Source of the DNA: an uncultured Duncaniella sp.
Lineage (GTDB): Bacteria; Bacteroidota; Bacteroidia; Bacteroidales; Muribaculaceae
Assembly (NCBI GenBank): GCA_910576785.1
Contig: CAJTJG010000006.1
Span: 80,636 to 144,635 of the forward strand
DNA: 64,000 nt
Direction: 5' to 3'
The position numbers and the translations under genes are program-made. A model generated the notes under the pieces. The model saw only the letters and a list, made by a program, of their open reading frames with translations. It ran no database searches and was not told where the DNA came from. The first letter of the stretch is position 1. Each line of letters begins with the position of its first letter. Positions 39,047-46,786 of the stretch are shown in pieces.

Positions 39047-39802
39047 TCAGATAGATGAACTTACGAGGAAATGCACTCTTGTATAGAGGCTTTCCTGTCT
39101 TACATACATCATCACTTCTGCTTTTCCGCCAGGGGTATAAGAGGTGTTGGAGAATTCAATCTTGTTGTCTATGATTTTAACTGTCAGACTTCTACACAGA
39201 TCTGACCCAACGGCATCATAAATATCATAATTGGTACCTATCTTGACTTTCTTGTCAAACGTGTAGGTGGCATGCTCTCCAGATCTACCATCATCCCATG
39301 ATTTCAAAAATATGGGATAAGACGTATCCCATTCCGGAATATTTACGGGAGTGGGCGTGCACTCAGCATATCGCACCTTGGCGCCGCTTATGGCTTTGTC
39401 TCTATCGTAGATCCAAGAGTCGACGTATAGATTATAGTATGTCCCAGTGACAGGGAAAGCCCGTGCACCGGCGATCTCTTTAATATCTCCAGCCATGACA
39501 ATCTGATAGAAATTTCCCGGAGAGACTGCCACCTCGCGAGCGATCTGCGAAAGATCGGGATTTTGATTGAAGTTACCTTTACGGCCCAAGTCAACTATGC
39601 CGCAATAGGACGATTGGAAATTGTTTGATGCATTGATATGCACATCCGATTCTCCTATTGTTGTCCCTCCGTTGTCACTGTTCATCAGGTTGACCGTTAT
39701 TGCATTGTCGGGGATATTCGGTTCATCGTCATCACTGCATGCAGTCATAAAAAAGCTGAGGGAGGAAAGAATCGGGAGGATAAGTGTGTAGTAAGGCTTC
39801 AT
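39047..39802 (-). CDS. DUF5036-like lipoprotein
   Basis: The 251 residues begin with a signal peptide and lipobox (MTAC, C22) followed by SDDDE, the acidic sequence that in Bacteroidetes often directs lipoproteins to the cell surface. The mature part (ITVNLMNSDNGGTTIGESDV, DLGRKGNF, FYQIVMAGDI, YNLYVDSWI) resembles the DUF5036 family as I recall it, a group of unknown function. The gene is alone, convergent to kdgK, with no clear promoter. Confidence 0.7.
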   Translation of the reverse strand: MKPYYTLILPILSSLSFFMTACSDDDEPNIPDNAITVNLMNSDNGGTTIGESDVHINASNNFQSSYCGIVDLGRKGNFNQNPDLSQIAREVAVSPGNFYQIVMAGDIKEIAGARAFPVTGTYYNLYVDSWIYDRDKAISGAKVRYAECTPTPVNIPEWDTSYPIFLKSWDDGRSGEHATYTFDKKVKIGTNYDIYDAVGSDLCRSLTVKIIDNKIEFSNTSYTPGGKAEVMMYVRQESLYTRVHFLVSSSI

Positions 39803-39940
39803 TCTTTTTAATTATGTTTGCTTCTGATTTTTTAAGATGTCGCGGACAGACCGATGTCAGTCCAATTGCGAAATTACAAAATATTTATGAATCGAAGCCT
39901 GTACCAACCGGGGAAATCCAAAAACAAATCCAATTAAAAT

Positions 39941-40366
39941 CTACCAATAATATGAATTTTTACGGACAGATACTACCTTGCCATTCTGCACACCGATGTT
40001 GTATCCCTCCGGATATCTCCATATCTCGGCCGGTTTTCCATCGTATGTGGTCTGCTCTCTTTTTATCGGATCGCCAAACGCTTCAACGAGCATTGCTTTC
40101 GTCATCCCCTCGGCCACATGCTGAAATGCAATTTTTTCGCCATCGTCTTTTCCATATCGGGAGATAAGGCTGTCAACACGTTCCTTAGCGACAAATCCGG
40201 CTACGACATGCCCGTATGGTATACCTTTCAGCCGTTGGCCATTGCTGTCCTCGAGAATAAGATATGCACCGTTGTCATGTAGGTCTACCGCCATGTCAAC
40301 GGCCCGGTAGGCAGTCCCTTCTTCAGTTTGTATCGTACCACCGGTGACCCGCGCATGCGGGTCCAC
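39941..40366 (-). CDS. Hypothetical protein, possibly 5'-truncated
   Basis: The frame starts at a GTG two codons after a stop, and its first codons run through the GC-rich hairpin at 40346-40363. No signal peptide or normal start context is seen. The last 45 residues (MTKAMLVEAFGDPIKREQ, then a W-x-Y-P stretch and GKVVSV) resemble SmpA/OmlA-type modules of secreted proteins, which usually follow a signal peptide. I suspect the remnant of a longer gene cut at the repeat region. Confidence 0.45.
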   Translation of the reverse strand: MDPHARVTGGTIQTEEGTAYRAVDMAVDLHDNGAYLILEDSNGQRLKGIPYGHVVAGFVAKERVDSLISRYGKDDGEKIAFQHVAEGMTKAMLVEAFGDPIKREQTTYDGKPAEIWRYPEGYNIGVQNGKVVSVRKNSYYW

Positions 40367-40439
40367 AAATCCTTAATGATCAAGGGTCGGCGGGTGATGC
40401 CACCCGCCGCTATTGGCTGGACACCCGCTATCGCGGGTG
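40346..40439. repeat. Three tandem GC-rich hairpins
   Basis: GACCCGC-GCAT-GCGGGTC (40346-40363), GGCGGGTG-ATGC-CACCCGCC (40389-40408) and CACCCGC-TATC-GCGGGTG (40422-40439) share an ACCCGC core and 4-base loops. They lie in a non-coding patch beside the truncated-looking gene. Confidence 0.7.
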
Positions 40440-40550
40440 CGTTGTGTCCTCACCAACCGTTTCTGTCCGCTGATCCCTTTTTTTACCTATTCATTGAGAT
40501 GAAGATAACGCTTTAGGGAACTGCGATAATCAGGGTACGATCACGTATGT

Positions 40551-41090
40551 TCAGAATTTTCCGGCAAGTGCGGCAGCCTGTGCGCATCCATCAGTCTGCG
40601 CGATGTCACCCACGTTGAACACACCCGGTACGAGGACCTCTCCCACCATGTCCCATTTCAGCAGGTTAACTGTGCGCTCCATGGGTATACGTACACCGTC
40701 CATAACAGACATGTCGTTCTCCTCGCAGCAGGTGATCAATCCGCATTTCTTTCCGGCAATCGGCTTTTCGGCCACCATGAATGAGAACAGACGGTCTATC
40801 ACACCTTTCAGCTGGGCGGGTATCGAATACCAATAGACAGGCATCGCAAACACTACAGCGCCGGCATCGAGGATATGTGGCGCTATAATATTGAAATCAT
40901 CATCAAAGGAACATGCCTTTCCGGTCTTGAAGCATGTGCAGCAGTCCCGACAGCCACCGATATTCATCATCGCGGCATCAAACCTCACTATTTCGTGCCC
41001 CTTGGCCTCGGCAGCCTCAATGAAAGCAGACACCATGGCAGCAGTGTTGCCATTGCGCCGCGGGCTGCCGTTAAGTACGACTATCTTCAT
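40551..41090 (-). CDS. NAD(P)H-dependent flavin oxidoreductase (flavodoxin-like fold)
   Basis: The ATG at 41090 gives 179 residues starting MKIVVLNGSPRRNGNT, the FMN phosphate-binding loop. A cysteine-rich insert (GGCRDCCTCFKTGKACSF) is typical of the iron-sulfur-flavoprotein/WrbA-like group; PVYWYSIPAQLKGVIDR completes the fold. Relatives reduce quinones or other electrophiles. It overlaps the NTF2-like gene upstream by 4 bases (ATGA), and both face an HxlR regulator across a shared operator. Confidence 0.87.
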   Translation of the reverse strand: MKIVVLNGSPRRNGNTAAMVSAFIEAAEAKGHEIVRFDAAMMNIGGCRDCCTCFKTGKACSFDDDFNIIAPHILDAGAVVFAMPVYWYSIPAQLKGVIDRLFSFMVAEKPIAGKKCGLITCCEENDMSVMDGVRIPMERTVNLLKWDMVGEVLVPGVFNVGDIAQTDGCAQAAALAGKF

Positions 41091-41470
41091 TTGCTTATGG
41101 TATTTGAGTTCTGATTGTAGGCCTTGGCCACACATTTCCATTCTCCGTTGAGTTTCAGCAGCAGGAGGAAGTCAGTGAAGTCAATACGACCACCCCATCC
41201 CTCCTCGAGAACGCGCACCACAGCCACGGTCTCCTCAACGGCAAGGACATCAATCCGAGCCTTGAAGTTGTCGCCGGCTCCTACGCTGTCCACATTGCGG
41301 TAGAACTGGCTGATGGATCCGTGCTCCAGCACTCCATCAAGCATGCCGAACAGCACGGCGTCATCTGTGAAAAGTTCCTTTGCATAGGCGCTGTTGCCCT
41401 CGGCCACACTCTTTACAAACTTCTCAGCGGCTGCTGCCACCGCCCCGTATTCCTTGATCTCGTCTCTCAT
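41087..41470 (-). CDS. NTF2-like (SnoaL/lumazine-binding-like) protein
   Basis: The 127 residues match the small alpha+beta NTF2 fold: an N-terminal helix (AAAAEKFVKSVAEGN), DDAVLFGMLDG, then curved strands ending WKCVAKAYNQ. Members include isomerases, hydrolases and binding proteins, so no reaction can be named. It is first in a two-gene operon with the flavin oxidoreductase. Confidence 0.82.
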   Translation of the reverse strand: MRDEIKEYGAVAAAAEKFVKSVAEGNSAYAKELFTDDAVLFGMLDGVLEHGSISQFYRNVDSVGAGDNFKARIDVLAVEETVAVVRVLEEGWGGRIDFTDFLLLLKLNGEWKCVAKAYNQNSNTISK

Positions 41471-41509
41471 AACTTGTATATGTAATTTTTGTATTGATTA
41501 TTCCGGTCA

Positions 41510-41540
41510 CAAAATTACAATGATAACAAACCTGAGTCAA
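41510..41540 (-). promoter_or_regulatory. Promoter of the NTF2/oxidoreductase operon
   Basis: On the minus strand, TTG (41540-41538), 20 bases and TAATTTTG (41517-41510). The putative HxlR operator begins right behind the -33 element. Confidence 0.68.
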
Positions 41541-41541
41541 G

Positions 41542-41580
41542 TACCGAAAAATTATTCATATACCGAAAATTTTTTCGGTA
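41542..41580. promoter_or_regulatory. Putative HxlR operator
   Basis: A perfect palindrome, TACCGAAAA-TT-TTTTCGGTA, spans 41561-41580. A further half-site, TACCGAAAA, lies at 41542-41550, 19 bases before the matching palindrome half. The block sits between divergent promoters and touches both -33 regions. Confidence 0.65.
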
Positions 41581-41603
41581 TTCTGATTCCCAGATATATT
41601 CGC

Positions 41604-41611
41604 TAACTTTG
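41604..41611 (+). promoter_or_regulatory. -7 element of hxlR
   Basis: TAACTTTG, 27 bases before the ATG. The operator palindrome lies about 23 bases upstream, in the position of the -33 element. Confidence 0.55.
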
Positions 41612-41637
41612 CACATCAATAAAAATGACATAACGCA

Positions 41638-41994
41638 ATGGGATACGAGAAAAAGATACCAGTTGATCTTGACTGTCCGCTAAGATTGACAATGAGCCTT
41701 ATAGAGTCGAAATGGAAATCATGCATACTTGACGAGTTGCGCTCGGGCGAGGCAATGCGTCCGAGCGAGATACACAAACAGCTGCCGGAGGCCGCTCCGC
41801 GGGTACTCGACATTCAACTTAAGGAGATGGTGGAGGACGGTCTCGTTGTCAAGAAAATATATCCGGAACTACCGCCACGCTCAGAATACCGTATAACAGA
41901 CCTCGGCAAGTCACTTACCCCGATTATCGATGCGATGATGAGATGGGGAGAGGAGCACTTCGACCTCTTTGAAAGAAAATATGGCAAGAAATAA
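41638..41994 (+). CDS. HxlR-family transcriptional regulator
   Basis: The 118-residue winged-helix protein carries the family pattern CPLRLTMSLIESKWKSCIL, RPSEIHKQLP, VLDIQLKEMVEDGLV and PRSEYRITDLGKSL. Two cysteines, C13 and C29, lie near the N-terminus, as in the electrophile-sensing members YodB and HypR, so thiol sensing is plausible. It is divergent from the flavin oxidoreductase operon and precedes a quinol-monooxygenase-like gene by one base, matching the common role of controlling quinone or aldehyde detoxification. Confidence 0.9.
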   Translation: MGYEKKIPVDLDCPLRLTMSLIESKWKSCILDELRSGEAMRPSEIHKQLPEAAPRVLDIQLKEMVEDGLVVKKIYPELPPRSEYRITDLGKSLTPIIDAMMRWGEEHFDLFERKYGKK

Positions 41995-41995
41995 C

Positions 41996-42442
41996 ATGAG
42001 ATCTCTATTCCTGATGGCGGTGATGATGTCTACCGCATGCGGACAGGTATGCACTGACAGTGACAATAGAACAACCAATGCAGAAGTAATGGACGCCGAA
42101 AAACTACCCATGGCCGAAGACGGAATAGTGCGTCTGTCAAAGATACAGGTCTATCCGGAGTATTTGCAGAAGTATCTTGAATATGCCATTGAGGTTGGCG
42201 AGATATCACTGCAAACCGAACCCGGAGTTCTGACAATGTATGCCATACAGGACAAAGCAGACTCATGCCACATCACGATTCTTGAGTCATATTCCTCGCA
42301 GGAAGCCTACAGACAGCACATAGCATCAAAGCATTTTCAGAAATACAAGCAAGGGACACTGCACATGGTGAAAGATCTGGAACTATGCGACCAATCACCA
42401 CTGAACCCGCGCAGCAAAATCACCAATGCAATATGTGAATAG
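41996..42442 (+). CDS. ABM-domain lipoprotein (putative monooxygenase)
   Basis: The ATG at 41996 gives 148 residues opening with a short signal and a lipobox-like STAC. An ATG at 41981 and a TTG at 41969 also exist but overlap the hxlR gene. Residues 50-135 match the antibiotic-biosynthesis-monooxygenase fold (RLSKIQVYPEYLQKYLEYA, EPGVLTMYAIQD, ILESYSSQEAYRQHIASKHF). It is co-transcribed with hxlR. Lipid anchoring of such a protein is uncommon but fits the visible N-terminus. Confidence 0.78.
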   Translation: MRSLFLMAVMMSTACGQVCTDSDNRTTNAEVMDAEKLPMAEDGIVRLSKIQVYPEYLQKYLEYAIEVGEISLQTEPGVLTMYAIQDKADSCHITILESYSSQEAYRQHIASKHFQKYKQGTLHMVKDLELCDQSPLNPRSKITNAICE

Positions 42443-42453
42443 CATATGCGCTG

Positions 42454-43089
42454 CTATTTAATGTCGGGTATCAGTGTAAAGTCATCAATCATGAAATCGG
42501 GAGCTGCTTTCTGAAGTGAGGGCATGGAACCGTTGCCATATGTCACGGCACATGTCCTGCATCCTGCGGCATTGCCCATCATTATGTCGACATCCGCATC
42601 GCCAACTACTAAGGTGTCGTCGGCATTCCAGCCAAGGGCACGGAGTACTGTCAGTACAGGTTCCGGATCGGGTTTACCGTGGGTGACGCTATCGGCACCT
42701 ACCACCATGGCAAACCAGTCTCTGATACCGAGTCCGTCCAGATAGTCGGTCAATGATGCCATGCGGCGGCTTGAAGCGATGGCAAGCCCGGCCCCACCGG
42801 CGCGGAGCTGACTGAGCGTCGACAAGACTCCCGGGAAGGTCTGCTCGTGTGAATCCTTTTTCAGCAAGTCGTAATTGGCCCGGAAAACTCTTGCAAACTC
42901 CTTATTGGAGATCTCAAGATCGGGATAGAGATACTTTCCGGCCTCGTCAGTGCGGATACCGATTATAGACCGGCACTCAACATCTGTCTTCAATGGCAGC
43001 CCCATCTCCCGGATAGTAGCCTTGATGGTGGAGAGTATGACACCTGATGTATCCATCAATGTGCCATCAAAATCAAATATATAGTTCAT
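42454..43089 (-). CDS. HAD-superfamily phosphatase (Gph-like)
   Basis: The 211 residues show all four HAD motifs: DFDGTLMDT (6-14), a serine in IASSRR (about 105), the lysine in GKPDP (about 139) and VVGDADVDI (about 161). A helical cap lies after motif I, the phosphoglycolate-phosphatase type. The substrate is unknown. It lies 39 bases downstream of the AlaX-like gene and is probably co-transcribed. Confidence 0.88.
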   Translation of the reverse strand: MNYIFDFDGTLMDTSGVILSTIKATIREMGLPLKTDVECRSIIGIRTDEAGKYLYPDLEISNKEFARVFRANYDLLKKDSHEQTFPGVLSTLSQLRAGGAGLAIASSRRMASLTDYLDGLGIRDWFAMVVGADSVTHGKPDPEPVLTVLRALGWNADDTLVVGDADVDIMMGNAAGCRTCAVTYGNGSMPSLQKAAPDFMIDDFTLIPDIK

Positions 43090-43128
43090 CGCGCGGGTAA
43101 TTAATCCGTATGATATGCTGTCGACCCG

Positions 43129-43590
43129 TCAGCCAAGCTTGAATACAATGCGCTGCACTCCATCCTGCCAACGGGCACTGGTGATGCGGAATGTTCCTAT
43201 CTCGCCTGTACGCCCCACATGACTGCCGGCACACAGACACTGGTCATAAGTGCCTATATGAACTACTCTGAGCGTATCGGATGCACCATCCGGGAGCCGG
43301 CTCATGTCAAATCTGTCCATTGCCTCTGCCTGAGTGATGTATTCCTCGGTCACCGCCACATTCTCACCTATCACACCGTTGATGTAGCTCTCCAGCGATC
43401 TAAGCTCCTCATCGGACAGTCCGGCCGGTAAATGATAGTCGAGCTTTGATTTCTTACGTTCGATGTGCGCGCTGAAGGCACGGCCATGGCCATACCGCCG
43501 GGCCATCTCTCCGTTGAGCAGATGTTCGGCAGTATGCATCGGGGGATATTCCTGCTTATTGTGTCCGTTTATCACCGGTGGTGTATCCAT
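43129..43590 (-). CDS. AlaX-like alanyl-tRNA editing-domain protein
   Basis: The 153 residues resemble only the C-terminal editing domain of alanyl-tRNA synthetase. The zinc-binding motifs HTAEHLL (about 19-25) and CAGSHVGR (about 119-126) are present. Such stand-alone proteins hydrolyse Ser-tRNA(Ala) or related mischarged tRNAs in trans. It is shorter than most AlaX proteins and lacks their N-terminal region, so a divergent function cannot be excluded. Confidence 0.82.
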   Translation of the reverse strand: MDTPPVINGHNKQEYPPMHTAEHLLNGEMARRYGHGRAFSAHIERKKSKLDYHLPAGLSDEELRSLESYINGVIGENVAVTEEYITQAEAMDRFDMSRLPDGASDTLRVVHIGTYDQCLCAGSHVGRTGEIGTFRITSARWQDGVQRIVFKLG

Positions 43591-43850
43591 AGGGTATTTT
43601 TTTAGTATTTAAGAAATAAAAAGCATCATTTCTACAGAAATAGTGCTCATGTGGAGAGCATACTACCAAAAGAGAAGAGGTCGCAAAATAGGTCTACGCC
43701 ACCTCACTTTTTATATCCTGTAATTATGCCTATCGTACGTTTCAAGCCAGCAGCTATTTATAACGAAATTTATACTAAAGTTAATTTCCTGTACGGCGGG
43801 ATGCCCCGCAACGATCTCATGCCCGGCTTTGAGATACCGTTTTCAGCATA
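43591..43850. other. Intergenic region without a supported gene
   Basis: A 75-codon frame starting GTG at 43651 crosses this region. It is not convincing: its 3' end runs into the terminator of tRNA-Arg, it has no recognisable domain, and no promoter precedes it. Nothing else is seen here. Confidence 0.5.
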
Positions 43851-43896
43851 TAAAAACACTCTAAATAAACTCGTTTAATCAGCTTATTCAGAGTGT
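43851..43896 (-). terminator. Terminator of tRNA-Arg
   Basis: A 13-bp stem (43884-43896 with 43856-43868, one wobble) is followed on the minus strand by five T (43855-43851). Confidence 0.75.
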
Positions 43897-43908
43897 ATTA
43901 TTCATCTG

Positions 43909-43982
43909 TGATCCGGCCGCGATTCGAACGCGGGACCGTCTGCTTAGAAGGCAGATGCTCTATCCAGCTGAGCTACCGGACC
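43909..43982 (-). tRNA. tRNA-Arg (TCT)
   Basis: The minus-strand sequence folds fully: acceptor GGTCCGG/CCGGATC (one G-U), D arm GCTC...GAGC, anticodon stem TCTGC/GCAGA with loop CTTCTAA (anticodon TCT), and T arm CGCGT-TCGAATC-GCGG type. CCA is not encoded. A full-consensus promoter and a terminator flank it. Confidence 0.94.
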
Positions 43983-44045
43983 TTTTTTGTTATTAAAATG
44001 TGGGGAGGGAGGAGATGAATAACCCCGTATGGGTCTTTCGTGGTG

Positions 44046-44076
44046 CAAAGTTAGAAATTTATTTGCTATTTGCAAA
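44046..44076 (-). promoter_or_regulatory. Promoter of tRNA-Arg
   Basis: On the minus strand, TTTG (44076-44073), 19 bases and TAACTTTG (44053-44046), a full consensus match. Confidence 0.75.
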
Positions 44077-44127
44077 AGTTTCTTGATGAGTTTTCAACAT
44101 TTTAACACGTTTTGTCATGTATAATCG

Positions 44128-44157
44128 TTGCTTTTCCGATATTTTTTGGTTACTTTG
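44128..44157 (+). promoter_or_regulatory. Possible promoter of parAB
   Basis: TTG (44128-44130), 19 bases and TTACTTTG (44150-44157), one base off the -7 consensus. Confidence 0.4.
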
Positions 44158-44228
44158 CGCTCTGAAATGCCGGATATACATCTATCAACACAGATAGTTG
44201 CCAACCGGCACCTGTTCAATTGCATAGT

Positions 44229-44996
44229 ATGGGCAAAATCATTGCGATAGCTAACCAAAAAGGTGGCGTCGGAAAGACCACCACCACCATAAATCTGGCC
44301 GCCTCTCTGGCCGGAGAGGGCAAACGGACTCTGATCATCGACGCTGACCCCCAGGCCAACGCCACATCCGGTTATGGCATAGATCCAAAGACGATGCCAT
44401 CGTCGATATATGAGTGTCTTGTCGATGATTATCCCATGGAGGGATCACAGGTGGCCACATGCTGCGAGGGGCTTGACCTCGTTGGCTCGCGCATAGATCT
44501 CGCCGGGGCCGAGATAGAACTGATCAACCGTCCGTCGCGCGAGAATGTACTCAAGAGGGCAATCGCACCACTGAAGGACAAGTACGATTTCATACTCATC
44601 GACTGCTCTCCATCGCTCGGACTCATCACGGTCAATGCCCTTACGGCGGCTGACTCTGTGATAATACCTGTCCAGGCCGAATATTTCGCGCTCGAGGGGA
44701 TCACAAAACTTCTCAACACGATACGTATCATAAAGTCCAAGCTTAATCCTCAGCTTGATATCGAAGGCTTTCTGCTGACGATGTATGATGCCCGTCTGAG
44801 GTTGGCCAATCAGATTTATGATGAGCTCAAGGGGCATTTCGGCACAATGGTCTTCGATACGGTCATTCCCCGCAACATCCGTCTGAGCGAAGCGCCGAGC
44901 CATGGACTTCCCGTATTGCTCTACGATCCTCTGTCGAGAGGTGCAACGTCGCATACTGCCCTTGCCAAAGAACTCATAGCCAAAAATTCATTGTAA
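44229..44996 (+). CDS. parA: Chromosome-partitioning ATPase ParA/Soj
   Basis: ParA uses ATP to position the ParB-bound origin region. The ATG at 44229 gives 255 residues starting MGKIIAIANQKGGVGKTTTT, with the deviant Walker A KGGVGKTT. DADPQANAT and the Walker B region FILIDCSPSLG follow, and RNIRLSEAPSHG closes the fold. A TTG three codons upstream is less likely. parB starts 6 bases after the stop. Confidence 0.95.
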   Translation: MGKIIAIANQKGGVGKTTTTINLAASLAGEGKRTLIIDADPQANATSGYGIDPKTMPSSIYECLVDDYPMEGSQVATCCEGLDLVGSRIDLAGAEIELINRPSRENVLKRAIAPLKDKYDFILIDCSPSLGLITVNALTAADSVIIPVQAEYFALEGITKLLNTIRIIKSKLNPQLDIEGFLLTMYDARLRLANQIYDELKGHFGTMVFDTVIPRNIRLSEAPSHGLPVLLYDPLSRGATSHTALAKELIAKNSL

Positions 44997-45002
44997 TCCA
45001 TC

Positions 45003-45887
45003 ATGGCACTTCCAAAACGTCCCGCCTTGGGCCGCGGTCTTGACTCGCTGATAGCGATGGACGACACTCCTGCCCGCGATGCCTCGGCTATTAATGAGAT
45101 AGAGATCTCACGGATCTCCCCTAACCCAGAGCAACCCCGTACGGATTTTGACGAGGAAGCTCTTTCCGAACTTGCCCGTTCCATAGTGGAGCTCGGTATC
45201 ATCCAACCGCTGTCACTGCGTAAGACGGGACCCGACTCCTATCAGATCATAGCCGGCGAGAGGCGCTACAGAGCTGCAAAACTGGCAGGTCTGAGTTCTG
45301 TGCCAGCCTATATACGCACGGCCAACGACAGCGAGCTCACCGAGATGGCTCTTATCGAGAACATACAGCGCGAAGATCTCAACGCCATAGAGGTGGCTCT
45401 GACATTCAAGAAGCTCATAGACCGGTACAATCTAACGCAGGATCGTCTGAGCGAACGCATAGGCAAGAAACGTGCTACCATAGCCAATTTTCTGCGTCTG
45501 CTCCGTCTGCCAGCCGAAGTACAGCTCGGGCTGCGCGATAAGCGCATCGACATGGGGCATGCGAGAGCTATCCTCGGTGTGGATGATCCAAAGCTGCAAC
45601 TACGTCTTTACAATGAGACAATCCGCCATGGACTTTCGGTAAGAAAAGTGGAGGAACTCGCCAAAAAATATCAGCAAGGGACATCCGGTGAAGAGGAGCA
45701 GCCATCAAACAGGGGAACATTTTCCAACAAAGATTTTGATATTTTAAGGAATCACCTTTCGCAACGCTTCTCCACGCCTGTCAAAGTACAGTGTGACAGC
45801 ACAGGGAAAGGTAAAATCTCCTTCTCCTTCAAAAATGATGATGAACTTCAAAGATTAATTGCTATCTTTGACACTGCAAAGCAATGA
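45003..45887 (+). CDS. parB: Chromosome-partitioning protein ParB
   Basis: ParB is a CTP-dependent clamp that loads at parS. The 294 residues include the CTP-binding motif GERRYRAAKLAG (about 82-93), ALIENIQREDLNAIE, and the helix-turn-helix with LSERIGKKRATIANFLRLL. A variable C-terminal dimerisation domain of about 60 residues follows. No parS-like 16-mer was noticed by eye nearby. Confidence 0.95.
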   Translation: MALPKRPALGRGLDSLIAMDDTPARDASAINEIEISRISPNPEQPRTDFDEEALSELARSIVELGIIQPLSLRKTGPDSYQIIAGERRYRAAKLAGLSSVPAYIRTANDSELTEMALIENIQREDLNAIEVALTFKKLIDRYNLTQDRLSERIGKKRATIANFLRLLRLPAEVQLGLRDKRIDMGHARAILGVDDPKLQLRLYNETIRHGLSVRKVEELAKKYQQGTSGEEEQPSNRGTFSNKDFDILRNHLSQRFSTPVKVQCDSTGKGKISFSFKNDDELQRLIAIFDTAKQ

Positions 45888-45961
45888 GCAGTCCGCAGAG
45901 GGCTATGCCATGCGATGCATTATGGCAGGTTACTCTCGGAATATCAATTCATTAGATTTAA

Positions 45962-46783
45962 ATGCAATCATTATCCGACATTTCGGTAATCATACATTCC
46001 CGTCTGCATATGCTGCGACCGGCATTGGTTGCGGCTATGTTGGCATGCTCGATTAACATTTTTTCTCAAAACGCTCCGGTAAAACCGTCGAGACCTACCC
46101 ACAGGCCTACCTCGCCGGTAGCGGAAATGCCAGACACGATACCGGTGGGCACAGAGGCCATACCATTGCCCGCCTATGTAGTGGGCGACAGCCTCAACGC
46201 TGCCGGGCCATCGCCGGTGCTGACTCCGGTCGACACATTGGCTATCGTCAACGCCCCACAGGCTGAGGAGGTGAAATACAGATTCAATCCTGATCCGACA
46301 AGGGCTGTATGGATGTCCGCACTGTTTCCAGGTCTGGGCCAGCTATACAACCGCCGTTACTGGAAACTCCCTATCGTTGTGGGAGCCTTCATGGGCCTCG
46401 GCTATGCCACATCATGGAACAACACCATGCTGAAGGACTATACCACCGCCTACAGTGACATTATGGACAACGACCCGACCACCGAGAGCTACAAGGACTT
46501 CTTCGCTCCGGGTGTCGATGTGGACTCGTTCGACAAGACATATCTCACCAATCTGCTGCGCACACGCAAGAATTTCTACAGACGCAACCGCGATCTATGT
46601 ATATTGTGTATGATAGGTGTCTATGTCGTGGCGATAATCGATGCATATGTCGATGCTCAACTCGCCCATTTCGACATATCTCCCGGACTCTCGGTAGACA
46701 TGGCTCCGGCTGTCATCCCCACCGACTCCCGCTCGCTCAAATCGCTTCCAGCCGTAGGGCTGCAATGGGCCTTTAATTTCTGA
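45962..46783 (+). CDS. DUF5683 membrane protein
   Basis: The 273 residues have a signal-like hydrophobic stretch (about 18-36, ending IFSQ), a Pro/Thr-rich linker, and the DUF5683 core (RAVWMSALFPGLGQLYNRRYWKLPIVVGA) with two or three membrane helices up to about 235. An alternative ATG at 46010 sits directly before the signal. The family commonly follows parAB in Bacteroidales, but its function is unknown. The transglycosylase gene starts 4 bases downstream, suggesting a cell-envelope link. Confidence 0.85.
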   Translation: MQSLSDISVIIHSRLHMLRPALVAAMLACSINIFSQNAPVKPSRPTHRPTSPVAEMPDTIPVGTEAIPLPAYVVGDSLNAAGPSPVLTPVDTLAIVNAPQAEEVKYRFNPDPTRAVWMSALFPGLGQLYNRRYWKLPIVVGAFMGLGYATSWNNTMLKDYTTAYSDIMDNDPTTESYKDFFAPGVDVDSFDKTYLTNLLRTRKNFYRRNRDLCILCMIGVYVVAIIDAYVDAQLAHFDISPGLSVDMAPAVIPTDSRSLKSLPAVGLQWAFNF

Positions 46784-46786
46784 AAG

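Noticed and set aside
43651..43878. A 75-codon frame before tRNA-Arg
   Set aside because: It overlaps the intrinsic terminator of the tRNA and has no recognisable feature.
44000..46000. A parS site near parAB
   Set aside because: No 16-base palindrome resembling the usual parS consensus was seen by eye; a genome search would be needed.
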